Of a DNA stretch of 64,000 bases, positions 27,151-36,697 are shown in pieces. The DNA comes from Dyella sp. S184. Its GTDB lineage: Bacteria > Pseudomonadota > Gammaproteobacteria > Xanthomonadales > Rhodanobacteraceae. The stretch spans positions 742,514 to 806,513 of the forward strand of contig NZ_LMUE01000002.1 of assembly GCF_009766065.1 (NCBI RefSeq), read 5' to 3'. Position 1 is the first letter of the stretch. Each line of letters begins with the position of its first letter. A program made the translations under genes and the position numbers. Under the pieces are notes generated by a model. That model did no database searches and was not told the origin of the DNA. It saw only the letters and a list, made by a program, of their open reading frames with translations.

Positions 27151-29133
27151 ATGAAAAACCTCACGCTCCCATGTCTCGCCACCTGCCTCTCGTTACTGTC
27201 CGCAGCGGCCCTGCCATCCCATGCGACGGACACCGGCACCTCTGCGCGTTTCGATCCGCGGCAGACGTTCGCCCCGTTCGCTTATCCGCAGCCGGCGACG
27301 GCGTACCGCTCGGCAAGCGGCAAGCCGGATCCGCTGTTCTGGCAGAACCATGCCGATTACCAGATCAAGGCTACGCTCGATCCCGTCAGCCGAAAACTCA
27401 GCGGCAGCGAAGTGATCAGCTATACCAACCACAGCCCGGACCCACTCGATGTGCTGTGGTTGCAACTGGATCAGAACCGCTATCGCAAGGATGCGCGCGG
27501 CGCATTCACTGAAAGCTTCCCGAAGGAGTTCACCGACGGCTACACCATCGCCTCGGTCGAAGTGGAAGACGCCCATGGCCATCAGCAGGCCGTGAAATGG
27601 CTGGTATCCGATACCCGCATGCAAGTGCAGCTGCCCGAGGCGCTGAAGGGCAACGGCGGCAGCCTGCGCGTGCATATCGCATGGAGCTACACGGTACCCG
27701 GCGAATTCGGCGGCCGCACCGACGTGAATTCGAGCAAGAACGGCGACATCTTCGAGATCGCGCAGTGGTACCCACGCGTGTGCGTCTACGACGACCTGCG
27801 TGGATGGGATACAGCACCCTACCTAAACCAGGAGTTCTATCTGGAATACGGCGATTTCGATTATTCGGTCACCGTACCATCGGACATGATCGTGGTCGGC
27901 TCGGGCGAATTGCTGAATCCCGCCGAGGTGCTGACGAAGACCGAGCAGCAGCGACTGGAGCAGGCACGCCACAGCGACACCACCGTGATGATCCGCACGG
28001 CAGAGGAAGTCACCCAGTCGTCCAGCCGTCCGAAGCAGGGTGGCACGCTGACCTGGCACTTCCGTATCCAGAACAGTCGTGACGTCGCCTTCGGCGCTTC
28101 CAAGGCATACGTGTGGGACGCCGCCCGAATGAATCTTCCAGCAGGAAAAATCGCGCTGGCGATGTCGGCGTATCCGGTCGAAAGCGCCGGCAAGGAGGCG
28201 TGGGGACGCGCCACCGAATACCTCAAGGCCTCGACCGAGTACTTCTCGAAGCAGTGGTATCCCTACCCGTGGCCGGTGGCGATCAACGAGGCCGGCACCG
28301 CCGGCGGCATGGAGTACCCGGCCATCACCTTCGATGACAAGACCTCCCGTGGCAGCGAACTGCATGCACTGATCGCGCATGAGATCGGCCACAGCTGGTT
28401 CCCGATGATCGTGGGCAGCAACGAGCGTCGCGATGCCTGGATCGACGAAGGCTTCAACACCTTCATCGACGTCTACGAAGCGGATCACTTCAATCATGGT
28501 GAATACGCGCCCAAGCGCGACAACGAATATGCACCCGGCAATGGCAGCCCGGGCGACCAGATGGCGAAGGTGCTGGCGGATGCCGCCGCACCGCCGATGC
28601 TGATCGGTGCCGACATGGTGCCGGAGAAGTACCGCCATCCGATTACCTACTTCAAGAGCGCCTACGGCCTGGTGCTGCTGCGCGAGCAGATCATCGGCCC
28701 GGAACGCTTCGATCCGGCGTTCCGCCGCTTCATCGCCACCTGGGCGTACAAGCATCCCAGCCCATCGGATTTCTTCCGCTTCATGGAAAGCGAAACCGGC
28801 GAGGATTTGGGCTGGTTCTGGCGCGGCTGGTACCAGCACAACTGGCAGCTCGACCTGGCCGTGCAGAAGGTCGCCTATACCGATGGCGATTACCGCAAGG
28901 GTGTCGATGTCACCGTGGCCAATCTCGACCAGCTGGTGCTGCCCGCCACGCTCGAGGTGGTCTACGACGACGGCAGCAAGCAGGACGTGCGCGTGCCGTG
29001 GGAAACCTGGCAGCAGCACCACGGCTACGTGATCCATGTGGACGGCACGCACAGGGTGAAGTCCGCCACCATTGATCCGGCCCATGCACTGCCTGACCAC
29101 GACCGCAGCAATAATACTTTCGTGATGCCGTAA
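27151..29133 (+). CDS. Secreted M1-family metallopeptidase
   Basis: A 660-residue protein with a signal peptide (cleavage near LPSHAT). The zinc site is HEIGH at residues 410-414 with the third ligand E433 in AWIDEGFNTF, exactly the HEXXH-18-E spacing of clan MA family M1. The exopeptidase motif resembles GTAGGMEYPAI near 388. It probably trims peptides in the periplasm. It sits 78 bp after the mannose locus on the same strand but has no obvious link to mannose use. A strong terminator follows it. Confidence 0.88.
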   Translation: MKNLTLPCLATCLSLLSAAALPSHATDTGTSARFDPRQTFAPFAYPQPATAYRSASGKPDPLFWQNHADYQIKATLDPVSRKLSGSEVISYTNHSPDPLDVLWLQLDQNRYRKDARGAFTESFPKEFTDGYTIASVEVEDAHGHQQAVKWLVSDTRMQVQLPEALKGNGGSLRVHIAWSYTVPGEFGGRTDVNSSKNGDIFEIAQWYPRVCVYDDLRGWDTAPYLNQEFYLEYGDFDYSVTVPSDMIVVGSGELLNPAEVLTKTEQQRLEQARHSDTTVMIRTAEEVTQSSSRPKQGGTLTWHFRIQNSRDVAFGASKAYVWDAARMNLPAGKIALAMSAYPVESAGKEAWGRATEYLKASTEYFSKQWYPYPWPVAINEAGTAGGMEYPAITFDDKTSRGSELHALIAHEIGHSWFPMIVGSNERRDAWIDEGFNTFIDVYEADHFNHGEYAPKRDNEYAPGNGSPGDQMAKVLADAAAPPMLIGADMVPEKYRHPITYFKSAYGLVLLREQIIGPERFDPAFRRFIATWAYKHPSPSDFFRFMESETGEDLGWFWRGWYQHNWQLDLAVQKVAYTDGDYRKGVDVTVANLDQLVLPATLEVVYDDGSKQDVRVPWETWQQHHGYVIHVDGTHRVKSATIDPAHALPDHDRSNNTFVMP

Positions 29134-29152
29134 GCATGCGCGCGTGAACGAA

Positions 29153-29187
29153 AAAGGCGGCGATCCTGCGACTGCCGCCTTTCGTTT
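29153..29187 (+). terminator. Rho-independent terminator after the M1 peptidase gene
   Basis: Arms AAAGGCGGC (29153-29161) and GCCGCCTTT (29174-29182) pair perfectly around a 12-base loop, followed by CGTTT, 20 bases past the stop codon. Confidence 0.75.
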
Positions 29188-29284
29188 AACTACCCATCAA
29201 ATCCGTATCGGAACGGTTCCTGTGTTGGCTGCAGCTATCCCGCTGATAGGGCGGCGCTCACGACCAAGATCAGGGCGTGCTCGA

Positions 29285-31312
29285 TCACCGTGCGCTCTGC
29301 TCACCCGTCCTGTTCTGCAACAGCAATAGATAGCTGGCGGCAGCCCAGCTGAAATTGGGCGACTGATAGCCCTGGCCGGTCAACGGATCGTAGTTTTCGT
29401 ACATGGGCGCCTGCTGCGTCAGCCCCTTGGCGTTGAGTACCAGACGGCGCGCCATCTCATCGGCCTGCCGGTCATAGCCGTAATGCCGGAGAGCTTCCAC
29501 GCCGAAATAGGCTTGATCGAGCCATACCGGGCCACGCCAGTAACCCTTGATCGGTGAAAAGTGCGGGTCGTCGGCAGCGAGGGTTGGGAATGGCATGAAG
29601 GTGGCGAACTTGCTCGGATCAAGCATGATCCGGATCACGGACTTGGCCTGATCGGGACTTGCCACACCAGCCCACAGCGGCGTCCAGCCTTCCGAGCCAT
29701 AAACGCGAACGGGATCGCCGCTGCCCAGTTTGGCATCGAAGAAGTAACCGCGCTTCTTGTCGAACATCTGTGTCTGAACGATGGTCTTCATCGTCGCAGC
29801 CTCTTTCAGCCACTGCGCGTGATCCTGGGTCTTGCCGAGGATGGCCGCGACCTGCGCCAGATCCAGTTTTTCCTTGTACAGGTAAGCATTGAGATCGGCC
29901 GATGCTTGGTCCATCGACCAGGCGCTGTTGCCGTTCTTGAGCATGGTGATGGCGTCGAAGCGGACGCCGTTGTCCATGCCGCTTTCCCACTTGGCGGCGA
30001 CCTTGGTGCCGTCGGTCGAACCATATTCGGCCAGACCGTTGCGATCGTGATCACGCGCGGTGAACCACCAGCGGTGATAGCGCACCAGCTTGTCGTACAT
30101 CTCGGCCAGAAAGGCTTTGTCGCCGGTGGCTCGGTAGATTTTCAGCGCTGCCCACACCGCCAGCGGAGGCTTGGTGTCGCGCCAGTTGTTGCCCGCTTTG
30201 TCGAGATAGATGCAATCCGGAACCATGCCGCCGGCGGCCTGATAGTCGAACATCGCGCGCATTTGATCGCGCGCGAGCTCCGGCGCGAACTGCGCCAGTG
30301 CCGCTGCATGCTTCCACGAATCCCAGGCCCAGAATCCGTTGAAGTCGGGGTTGGAATACGAGGGGATGACACCGTCGTGATGCAGGTCGCCACGCGCTGC
30401 TCGCCAGTTGCCCAGCAAGGTCAGCATGGCCTTGACGGAAACGCGCTGTGCGGTCGCGTCGGGCAGGCCCGCGAGATGACTCGATTTCACGGACCGCAGA
30501 TAGTTGTCCCAGCGTGCGCGATTTTGCGTCCAGGCCGTAGCGACATCGACCGGCGTTGGCTTATCAGCATGGACGTCGTAAATCAGTGTTTGCTCGACAA
30601 AGATTGTCGCCGTCTGATTCCGCTTCAGATGCAGAGGTTGGTTCAACGCGATGCGATAGTCGGCTCCCGACAGCGTGACCCGGTAAGTTGGAGTGCCGTC
30701 AGCATGAAGCCGCGTGGTCAGCTTCGAGTTCGAGTTGGCGAAGGTTTGCGCCACTGTATCGCCGTTCTTGACCAGCCCGGCCTGCTGCTGGGGCATCACG
30801 CGCCCTGCGACGGAAAAATCTACGTCATGCGAGGTCGTCGCGGTCAGTTCGATGCGCACCAGTGCATGCCAGGAATCGGCAAAGAACAAGGTCTGACGCA
30901 CCGTCAGGTCCGGGCCGGAAAACTGGCGTACCAGATAGCCCGGTGCAGCGTGGCTATCGACCGGGTTCAGGGTGATGTTCTGGTTATTGGTAACATCCCT
31001 TAAAGCCACCTGGGCGAAGCGCGCACCGACCCATTGGCCATCGCCAAGACTGTGCACGAAGGGGCCGGAAAATCCGGTCGCCAGATCACCGGCAACAGGC
31101 AGGCTGTAACCATGCCACGAGCCAGCGTCAAAAAAGATATTGAAGCTTCGATCCGTCGCCGTCTGCGGCGCACCATGCAGGTCGAGTACATCGAGATAGC
31201 TGGTAGCAGCATCGGCCTGATGGGTGACTGGCTCAGCCCATGCGCCCACGCCGTCGAGACTAAAGACCGCGATACTCGCAGCGATGATCAGGAGTTTGAC
31301 GGGTGGGCGCAT
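29285..31312 (-). CDS. Periplasmic GH63-type alpha-glucosidase (YgjK-like)
   Basis: A 675-residue protein; the ATG at 31312 is preceded by AAGGAA and starts a signal peptide (LLIIAASIAVFSL, cleavage near AWAE). The frame is open 17 codons further upstream but without a better start. The catalytic (alpha/alpha)6 domain shows GFWAWDSWKHAAAL near residue 330 (probable acid), WESGMDNGVRFDA near 440, and GYWRGPVWLDQAYFG near 600. These match the GH63 group containing E. coli YgjK, which hydrolyses glucose alpha-linked to galactose or glucose. It lies 108 bp after the TonB receptor and is probably co-transcribed with it. It would remove the alpha-glucosyl cap from the imported glycoside. The linkage is inferred. 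Confidence 0.85.
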   Translation of the reverse strand: MRPPVKLLIIAASIAVFSLDGVGAWAEPVTHQADAATSYLDVLDLHGAPQTATDRSFNIFFDAGSWHGYSLPVAGDLATGFSGPFVHSLGDGQWVGARFAQVALRDVTNNQNITLNPVDSHAAPGYLVRQFSGPDLTVRQTLFFADSWHALVRIELTATTSHDVDFSVAGRVMPQQQAGLVKNGDTVAQTFANSNSKLTTRLHADGTPTYRVTLSGADYRIALNQPLHLKRNQTATIFVEQTLIYDVHADKPTPVDVATAWTQNRARWDNYLRSVKSSHLAGLPDATAQRVSVKAMLTLLGNWRAARGDLHHDGVIPSYSNPDFNGFWAWDSWKHAAALAQFAPELARDQMRAMFDYQAAGGMVPDCIYLDKAGNNWRDTKPPLAVWAALKIYRATGDKAFLAEMYDKLVRYHRWWFTARDHDRNGLAEYGSTDGTKVAAKWESGMDNGVRFDAITMLKNGNSAWSMDQASADLNAYLYKEKLDLAQVAAILGKTQDHAQWLKEAATMKTIVQTQMFDKKRGYFFDAKLGSGDPVRVYGSEGWTPLWAGVASPDQAKSVIRIMLDPSKFATFMPFPTLAADDPHFSPIKGYWRGPVWLDQAYFGVEALRHYGYDRQADEMARRLVLNAKGLTQQAPMYENYDPLTGQGYQSPNFSWAAASYLLLLQNRTGEQSAR

Positions 31313-31420
31313 GACGTATCGTTCCTTGGTACGGACCGCTGGTGAGGGGGTCGCGTCGGCCACGGAAGCAGCCGACGCGACGCAGGTTCCCGGATGGCAA
31401 CGGTTTCGTTCCCTTGGATT

Positions 31421-33988
31421 TTAGAACTTGTACTTGACCTGGAAGTTGACTTCACGCCCCTCGATCGAACGGGCGAGAATCACCCCGCCGCTGCTGGCAA
31501 AGCCGAACAGGCGGGCATTGCCTTCGGTGATGCCAATCTGGTTGGTGACGTTGGTACCGCGCAGACTCAGCACCCACTTCTCGCCGATGTTGGCGTTGGT
31601 ACCGAAGCTCACGTCGTAATAACTGCCCATCGGCTGCTGCATCAGCTGGTCGCTGAAGCGGTTGCCGATGTGCTCGTAGGTGGCCCAGAACTTCAGGCTG
31701 CCCCAGCTGGTCGGCACTTCGTAGGCCGGCGTCACGCGGTACTGGATTTCGGGCTGGCGATCCACCGTCATGCCGGAGATGCTGCTGCACTGGTAACTGC
31801 CGTCCTGCGCCTGATACGTCACGCAGCCCGCGTAACGGTTGTAATGGCCGTGCATGTAGTTGCCGCTGAGCGCAACGGAGAAGCGCTCGAACGGCTTGAG
31901 CATCACCTGTGCGTTGACGCCATTGGTCATCGAACCGTAGACGAGGCTGACCAGCCCCGTGCTCAGCTGGATGGAGTACGGCACGCCGATGAACTGGCGA
32001 TGGTACGCACCGATATCCGCGTAGATCCACGAGGCCTGATACTTGAAGCCTATCTCGTAGTTGTGGATGTGCTCGGTCGGCGGATCGCCGAGGTTAACGA
32101 TGTCGTCGAAGCTGGGCAGGAACGCGCCATTGTTGACGCGACCGTACATGCTCATGTTGTCGGCCAGCAAATAGTTGGCGCCCAATGTCCACGACGCCGC
32201 GCCGCGGTTCTGGCCGTAATGGGTCCAGCTGTCGATCAGGTACTCGGCGTTGTTGTTGTAGACGGTGTTCGGGTTGGCGTCGAGGTCGCCCGACGAAGTG
32301 TTCTGGAAGTTGCCGCCGATGTTGTCGTGCTGCCAGCGCACGCCGCCGTCGAAGCGCCACTTGCCCACCGTCCACTCGTCGGCGAGGTATAACGCCGTGG
32401 TGGTGGCGTGCCAATCCTCGTTGAACGCCATCCATGACTGCGGACCGGGAGCCCAGAACAGGCCCTGCTTGTCGGTCAGCTGGTAGACGTTGCCGCCGAC
32501 GCTGTAGTCCACCGCGATCGGGGTCGGGTTGTTCTGCGCCTGCAACAGCATGTTGAGGCCATCGTCTTCGGAGTGGTCCATGCCGTACACCGCGGTGTAG
32601 TTGCCGAAGGTCAGCGTGTTGCCGTCGAAGAGTTCCTTGCTCAGCCGGAACTCGTTGCTGAGCGAGTGGATGCGCTTGTGGATGTACTCGGGGTTCTGTA
32701 CCGAGACGTTCTGGTTCAAGTCCGCCGGCTTGCCGTTGTTGGTATAGACCGCCGTGGCGGTGCCGCCGGACGGCAGGCCGAAGCCGGAGACGGAACTGGT
32801 GATGAACTCGCCCAGCGAGGTCGGGTTGGCGCCGGTGCTGAAGAACGCCGTGGTGTCCATGTCGCCGCCGACAAGGATGGCCTTGTCGGAGAGCGACCAG
32901 CCATTGTCGAATTGCAGGTCGAGGTTGGCGCCGACCACGTGCATGTCACCGCCCTGGCCGTTGGCCATGTCGATGTTTTGCCCGCCAGGCGTACAGCCGC
33001 TGGTGAAGCAGGGCGTGGTCTGCAGGAACTGATAGCGGTCGGCGTTGCTGCCGAAGGTGCCGGTGAGCGGGCTGAAGCCCGGATAGGGCGAGAACTTGCC
33101 CGCAGACGGGTTGTAGATCGGCGTGTCGGTGACCCACTGGTTCTTGTCTTTCAGGTCACGCGCGTAGAACATCAGCGATCCATGTTCCAGGTCGTGGCTG
33201 AGCGTGGCGGTGAGCTGGCCACCCTTGTCCGAGGCGAACTGCGGATCGCGCACGCCGTCGGACTTGCGCCAGAAGCCGCCCACGCTGCCATACCAGCCGC
33301 TATCCTTGCCGCCGATCGGGAAGCCGTAGAAGCCGTCCAGCCGCTCCATGCCTTCCGAGCCGTAGGTCACGCCGATGTCGCCGCCAGGCGTCGAGGAACC
33401 TTCCTTCAGAATGAAATTGGCGATCAGGCCGGGCTGGCCGTTGCCGTAGAGCACCGAGGTGCCGCCCTGCACGGCCTCGACGCGATCGATGGTGTCGTCG
33501 AGGCGGAACATCGCGTCGGTGAAGTAGTCCCACTTCGGGAACAGCGGCGAGCCGTTCATCTGCAGCGTCACGAAGGGCGCGCCGCTGTCCGACGGGAAGC
33601 CGGCGACCTCGATGTTCGCGCCGGTCTCGCCACCGGACGATTCCGGATACACGCCGGGCGACAACTTCAGCAGGTCGGCCGTGCTGACCGGGTTGAGCTC
33701 CCTGATCTGCTCGCTCGTGGCTGTGGTGATCGAATAGCTGGCATCGATCTTCTTGATGCCGCCGAAGGCGGAGTTGCCGGTAACCACGACCTGGTTGAGT
33801 GTCTGCACCGATGCCGACTCAGCGGGTTTCTGCTTGCTGTGGTCTGTGGATGGCGCAGCTTGGGGCGATGTGGCTTGCGGCGATGTGACCTGGGACGCCG
33901 CGTCCTGGGCCTGAACTGCACCGGTCGCCAGCATGACGCCGATGGCAACGCTTAGAGCCCGTCGATTGATCTGCGTGCAACTTCTCAT
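31421..33988 (-). CDS. TonB-dependent outer-membrane receptor
   Basis: I place the start at 33988, where GGGGAGGAG precedes the ATG and a signal peptide follows (ALSVAIGVMLATGAVQAQ); the frame is open further upstream without a ribosome site. The 855-residue protein has a TonB-box-like segment (TLNQVVVTGNS), a plug domain (STADLLKLSPGVYPES, DTIDRVEAVQGGTSVLYG near residue 170) and a long beta-barrel ending in VNFQVKYKF with a C-terminal phenylalanine. It imports a ligand across the outer membrane using TonB energy. It is upstream of a GH63 glucosidase, and a GntR-type operator sits in its promoter, so its ligand is probably the substrate of this locus. Confidence 0.93.
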   Translation of the reverse strand: MRSCTQINRRALSVAIGVMLATGAVQAQDAASQVTSPQATSPQAAPSTDHSKQKPAESASVQTLNQVVVTGNSAFGGIKKIDASYSITTATSEQIRELNPVSTADLLKLSPGVYPESSGGETGANIEVAGFPSDSGAPFVTLQMNGSPLFPKWDYFTDAMFRLDDTIDRVEAVQGGTSVLYGNGQPGLIANFILKEGSSTPGGDIGVTYGSEGMERLDGFYGFPIGGKDSGWYGSVGGFWRKSDGVRDPQFASDKGGQLTATLSHDLEHGSLMFYARDLKDKNQWVTDTPIYNPSAGKFSPYPGFSPLTGTFGSNADRYQFLQTTPCFTSGCTPGGQNIDMANGQGGDMHVVGANLDLQFDNGWSLSDKAILVGGDMDTTAFFSTGANPTSLGEFITSSVSGFGLPSGGTATAVYTNNGKPADLNQNVSVQNPEYIHKRIHSLSNEFRLSKELFDGNTLTFGNYTAVYGMDHSEDDGLNMLLQAQNNPTPIAVDYSVGGNVYQLTDKQGLFWAPGPQSWMAFNEDWHATTTALYLADEWTVGKWRFDGGVRWQHDNIGGNFQNTSSGDLDANPNTVYNNNAEYLIDSWTHYGQNRGAASWTLGANYLLADNMSMYGRVNNGAFLPSFDDIVNLGDPPTEHIHNYEIGFKYQASWIYADIGAYHRQFIGVPYSIQLSTGLVSLVYGSMTNGVNAQVMLKPFERFSVALSGNYMHGHYNRYAGCVTYQAQDGSYQCSSISGMTVDRQPEIQYRVTPAYEVPTSWGSLKFWATYEHIGNRFSDQLMQQPMGSYYDVSFGTNANIGEKWVLSLRGTNVTNQIGITEGNARLFGFASSGGVILARSIEGREVNFQVKYKF

Positions 33989-34161
33989 GATGAATTCTCC
34001 TCCCCGAGACATATGAATCATTGTTTTTTGGCTGGATTCGATGCCGTTGCGCCTGCGCGTGGTCAGGCCCATCCGCTGCTTGAAACCGTTTCGTCCTTTC
34101 TCCGCTATCCCTGCACCAGGCAGGGCGCGGCGAGGACACATCGTAGCCCAGAAAACTCCAT

Positions 34162-34180
34162 TTGTACTACCATAGTATAA
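34162..34180. promoter_or_regulatory. GntR-type operator upstream of the TonB receptor
   Basis: An imperfect palindrome of 19 bp (TTGTACTACCATAGTATAA) matches its own complement at 14 positions; its half-site TTRTACTAY recurs at 37742-37752. It lies in the 589-bp gap (33989-34577) between the receptor and the regulator, 174 bp before the receptor start. The gap otherwise holds the two divergent promoters and nothing else I can recognise. Confidence 0.55.
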
Positions 34181-34456
34181 AATACGAACTAGCGCGATGA
34201 AGACGCGCCTGATCACGCGCTGCAGAAAGTTGTCCGCAGGGTGATAGTTCGACAAGCATGCGGGGACGAGTCATCGGCGAGGTCATCGCCTGCCGGCATG
34301 CATTGGCTACACGGCGGATGGCCGGTTCAACGCAGTGCGCGGACGTAGCCCAGCAGCAAGGTGCTGGTGGTAATGGCCGTGCGCCGCTGCAGCAGATCTT
34401 CTACTCCATGCCGCCGAATATTTTTCTGAGTACCGTGCAGAATTCACACGGTGCAT

Positions 34457-34467
34457 TTGTATGATAA
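34457..34467. promoter_or_regulatory. Weaker GntR-type site upstream of the regulator
   Basis: TTGTATGATAA differs from the site at 37742-37752 at two of 11 positions and lies about 110 bp before the regulator start. It may provide autoregulation. Confidence is limited by the short length. Confidence 0.35.
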
Positions 34468-34577
34468 ATTTCGAGCGTTACCGCACCGCAGCATCCAACG
34501 ACACCCGATCCATACGGCTTCACGCAATGACTGCGTGACCATCCGGAAAGCGCCCTTACTGCGGAGAGAAGTTGATA

Positions 34578-35297
34578 ATGAAGGCTACGGACTCACGCAA
34601 TCTGCACGGCCATGTGATCCGTGAATTGGGCAAGCGGATCGTTGTCGGCGACTTGCGTCCGGGCGATATATTGCCGCGTGAAGAGGTGCTGGCCGAAAGC
34701 ATGGATGTGAGCCGCACGGCCCTGCGCGAGGCATTGAAGGTGTTGTCCGCCAAGGGCTTGATCGAGTCTCGCCCGCGAGTGGGCACGCGCGTACGTGCGA
34801 CGCACTTCTGGAACCAGCTTGATGCGGATGTCCTTTCATGGCGCTGCGCCTCGATGCCGACCGACGACTTCATCGAAAAGCTCGTCGAGATGCGCGAAAT
34901 CATCGAGCCGGCGGCCGCGGCCGCAGCTGCGCGCCGACGCACCGCGACCCAGCTGTCCAACGTGGAACTCGCCTACCGAAAAATGGAGGCGGCCCGAGAC
35001 CCTGAAGAGTGGGCGGCAGCGGATCTCAGCTTTCACGATGCCGTGCTTCAGGCGACCGGCAACGAGTTGATGATCTCGCTTTTCTCGGTGGTCGAAAGCG
35101 CGCTCGGGATGTTCTTCGTGTTGTCGGCGAAAACGGCCGGAAACTTCAGCTATTCACTGCCACACCATCTGAAAGTGCTTGAAGCGATCCGCCGCAAACA
35201 GCCCGAGGTCGCTCGCAAGGCGATGCAAAGCATGATTGAGGACTCGCTGGCCAATCTTCACAAAAAGCGCAAGGGAGGCTCCAAAAAAGCTTCCTGA
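34578..35297 (+). CDS. FadR-subfamily GntR transcriptional regulator
   Basis: A 239-residue regulator. The winged helix is at residues 10-75 (LGKRIVVGDLRPGDILPREE, then MDVSRTALREALKVLSAKGL) and the all-helical FCD effector domain fills the C-terminus, with metal-ligand-like D and H residues (ADLSFHDAVLQATGN; LPHHLKVLEAI). I chose ATG 34578 with GGAG upstream rather than the TTG two codons before. FadR-type members commonly sense sugar acids such as galactonate (DgoR-like), which fits the nearby galactonate pathway. Candidate sites with a common half-site lie before the receptor, this gene and the beta-galactosidase/kinase promoters. Confidence 0.88.
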   Translation: MKATDSRNLHGHVIRELGKRIVVGDLRPGDILPREEVLAESMDVSRTALREALKVLSAKGLIESRPRVGTRVRATHFWNQLDADVLSWRCASMPTDDFIEKLVEMREIIEPAAAAAAARRRTATQLSNVELAYRKMEAARDPEEWAAADLSFHDAVLQATGNELMISLFSVVESALGMFFVLSAKTAGNFSYSLPHHLKVLEAIRRKQPEVARKAMQSMIEDSLANLHKKRKGGSKKAS

Positions 35298-35311
35298 GCT
35301 GCATCTGGTAT

Positions 35312-35340
35312 TGGACCAGGCGTCAGCAACGCCCAGTCCA
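35312..35340. terminator. Possible bidirectional terminator hairpin
   Basis: An imperfect hairpin (TGGACCAGGCGT and ACGCCCAGTCCA around CAGCA, two mismatches) lies between the convergent GntR and aminotransferase genes. No U-tract is present, so the call is weak. Confidence 0.3.
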
Positions 35341-35350
35341 CCCAACCGGG

Positions 35351-36697
35351 CTACGACCCGCGCAACACCTGATCGAGCTTGTCCAGAAATTCTTCGGCGT
35401 TGGCCTGACTGAACACGATCGGCGGCTTGATCTTCAGCACGTTGTCGTCCGGGCCTTCGGTGGAAAGCAGCACGTGACGTGCCTTCATCGCTTCCGCCAC
35501 GGCCTTGGCTTTCGGCTGGTCGGGAGTTCTCGACTCGCGATCACGCACCAGCTCGGCACCCACAAACAGGCCGCGCCCACGCACATCCCCAATGCAATCG
35601 TGGCGCTGCTGCAATTCGCGCAGTCCGTCCATCAGGAACAGACCGACGCGACGCGCGTTCTCCTCCAACTGTTCGTCCGCAATCACATCCAGCACGGCCA
35701 GCGCGATCGCGCAGGACACCGGATTGCCGCCGAACGTATTGAAGTACTCCATGCCGCTGACAAAGCTGGCGGCGATCTCCGGCGTGGTCACCACGGCACC
35801 CATCGGATGGCCGTTGCCGATCGGCTTGCCGATGGTGACGATATCCGGCACGACGCCCTGGGATTCGAACGCCCAGAAATGGTCGCCGACCCGGCCGAAG
35901 CCAACCTGTACTTCATCGGCCAGGCACACGCCCCCGGCCGCGCGCATCGCCGCGTAGGCTTCAGGCAAGTAGCCTTCCGGTAGCACGACTTGGCCGCCGC
36001 AACCCAGCAGCGACTCGCAATAGAACGCTGCAGGCGCGATACCACGCTGAAGCAGACTTTTGATGGCCACTGGCAACAGCTGGCCATATTGCCGACCGGC
36101 CGCGGAAGCTTCACGGAAAGGCCCGCGATAAGTGTCGGGCATCGCCACCACACCCACGTGCGAACTCTGCCCGGCTCCACCCTTGCCGTTGAACTTGTAC
36201 GGGCTCAGTTCGACCATCGACGGTGAATGGCCGTGGTAGGCGTGATCAACAACAACCACACCTAGCGCCCTGGTATGTGCCCGCGCCAGGCGCAAGGCCA
36301 GATCATTCGCTTCGGTGCCTGAGTTGGTAAGAAACACGACTGACAACGGTTCGGGCAAGGTGGCCGTCAGGCGCAGCGCATACTCGACGATGTTGTCATG
36401 CAGATAGCGGGTGTTGGTGTTGAGTTGCGCCATCTGCGCCTGCCCGGCTGCGACCACGCACGGATGGCAATGCCCGACATGGCAAACGTTGTTGACCATG
36501 TCCAGGTAGGCTTGGCCGTGCTGGTCGTACAACCAGACACCTTCACCGCGAACGATCTTGAGCGGCTCGTTGTACGACACGCTGAGGGTCGGATTCAGCA
36601 GTCGTTTGCGCAAGAGCAGAATGTCGGCATTGCTACGTTGCGGCACGTTGCTGAAGGTGGCGCCGGCGGTCGGGCCGGAAGCGGTGGGGTCAGTCAT
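35351..36697 (-). CDS. Class III PLP enzyme of the ammoniophospholyase type (ETNPPL/PHYKPL-like)
   Basis: A 448-residue class III aminotransferase-fold protein. The cofactor lysine is K291 in the unusual motif [11 protein letters not shown], followed by [15 protein letters not shown]. These blocks, with [16 protein letters not shown] and [14 protein letters not shown], are those of the animal phospholyases acting on phosphoethanolamine and 5-phosphohydroxylysine, not of typical transaminases. Such enzymes eliminate ammonia and phosphate to give an aldehyde. The gene overlaps the upstream kinase by 8 bp (ATGACTGA), so the kinase product is very probably its substrate. Which amino alcohol is used is inferred from context (hydroxylysine or ethanolamine). 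An ordinary omega-transaminase is the main alternative. Confidence 0.82.
   Translation of the reverse strand: MTDPTASGPTAGATFSNVPQRSNADILLLRKRLLNPTLSVSYNEPLKIVRGEGVWLYDQHGQAYLDMVNNVCHVGHCHPCVVAAGQAQMAQLNTNTRYLHDNIVEYALRLTATLPEPLSVVFLTNSGTEANDLALRLARAHTRALGVVVVDHAYHGHSPSMVELSPYKFNGKGGAGQSSHVGVVAMPDTYRGPFREASAAGRQYGQLLPVAIKSLLQRGIAPAAFYCESLLGCGGQVVLPEGYLPEAYAAMRAAGGVCLADEVQVGFGRVGDHFWAFESQGVVPDIVTIGKPIGNGHPMGAVVTTPEIAASFVSGMEYFNTFGGNPVSCAIALAVLDVIADEQLEENARRVGLFLMDGLRELQQRHDCIGDVRGRGLFVGAELVRDRESRTPDQPKAKAVAEAMKARHVLLSTEGPDDNVLKIKPPIVFSQANAEEFLDKLDQVLRGS

Noticed and set aside
32573..33955. 460-codon open frame antisense to the TonB receptor
   Set aside because: It mirrors the receptor's GC-rich codons; it has no motif, no ribosome site and an odd V/R/A-rich composition, whereas the receptor frame has full domain support.
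34000..34255. Upstream extension of the TonB receptor to 34255
   Set aside because: A strong GGGGAGGAG ribosome site and signal peptide place the start at 33988; the extension is basic and unlike any receptor N-terminus.
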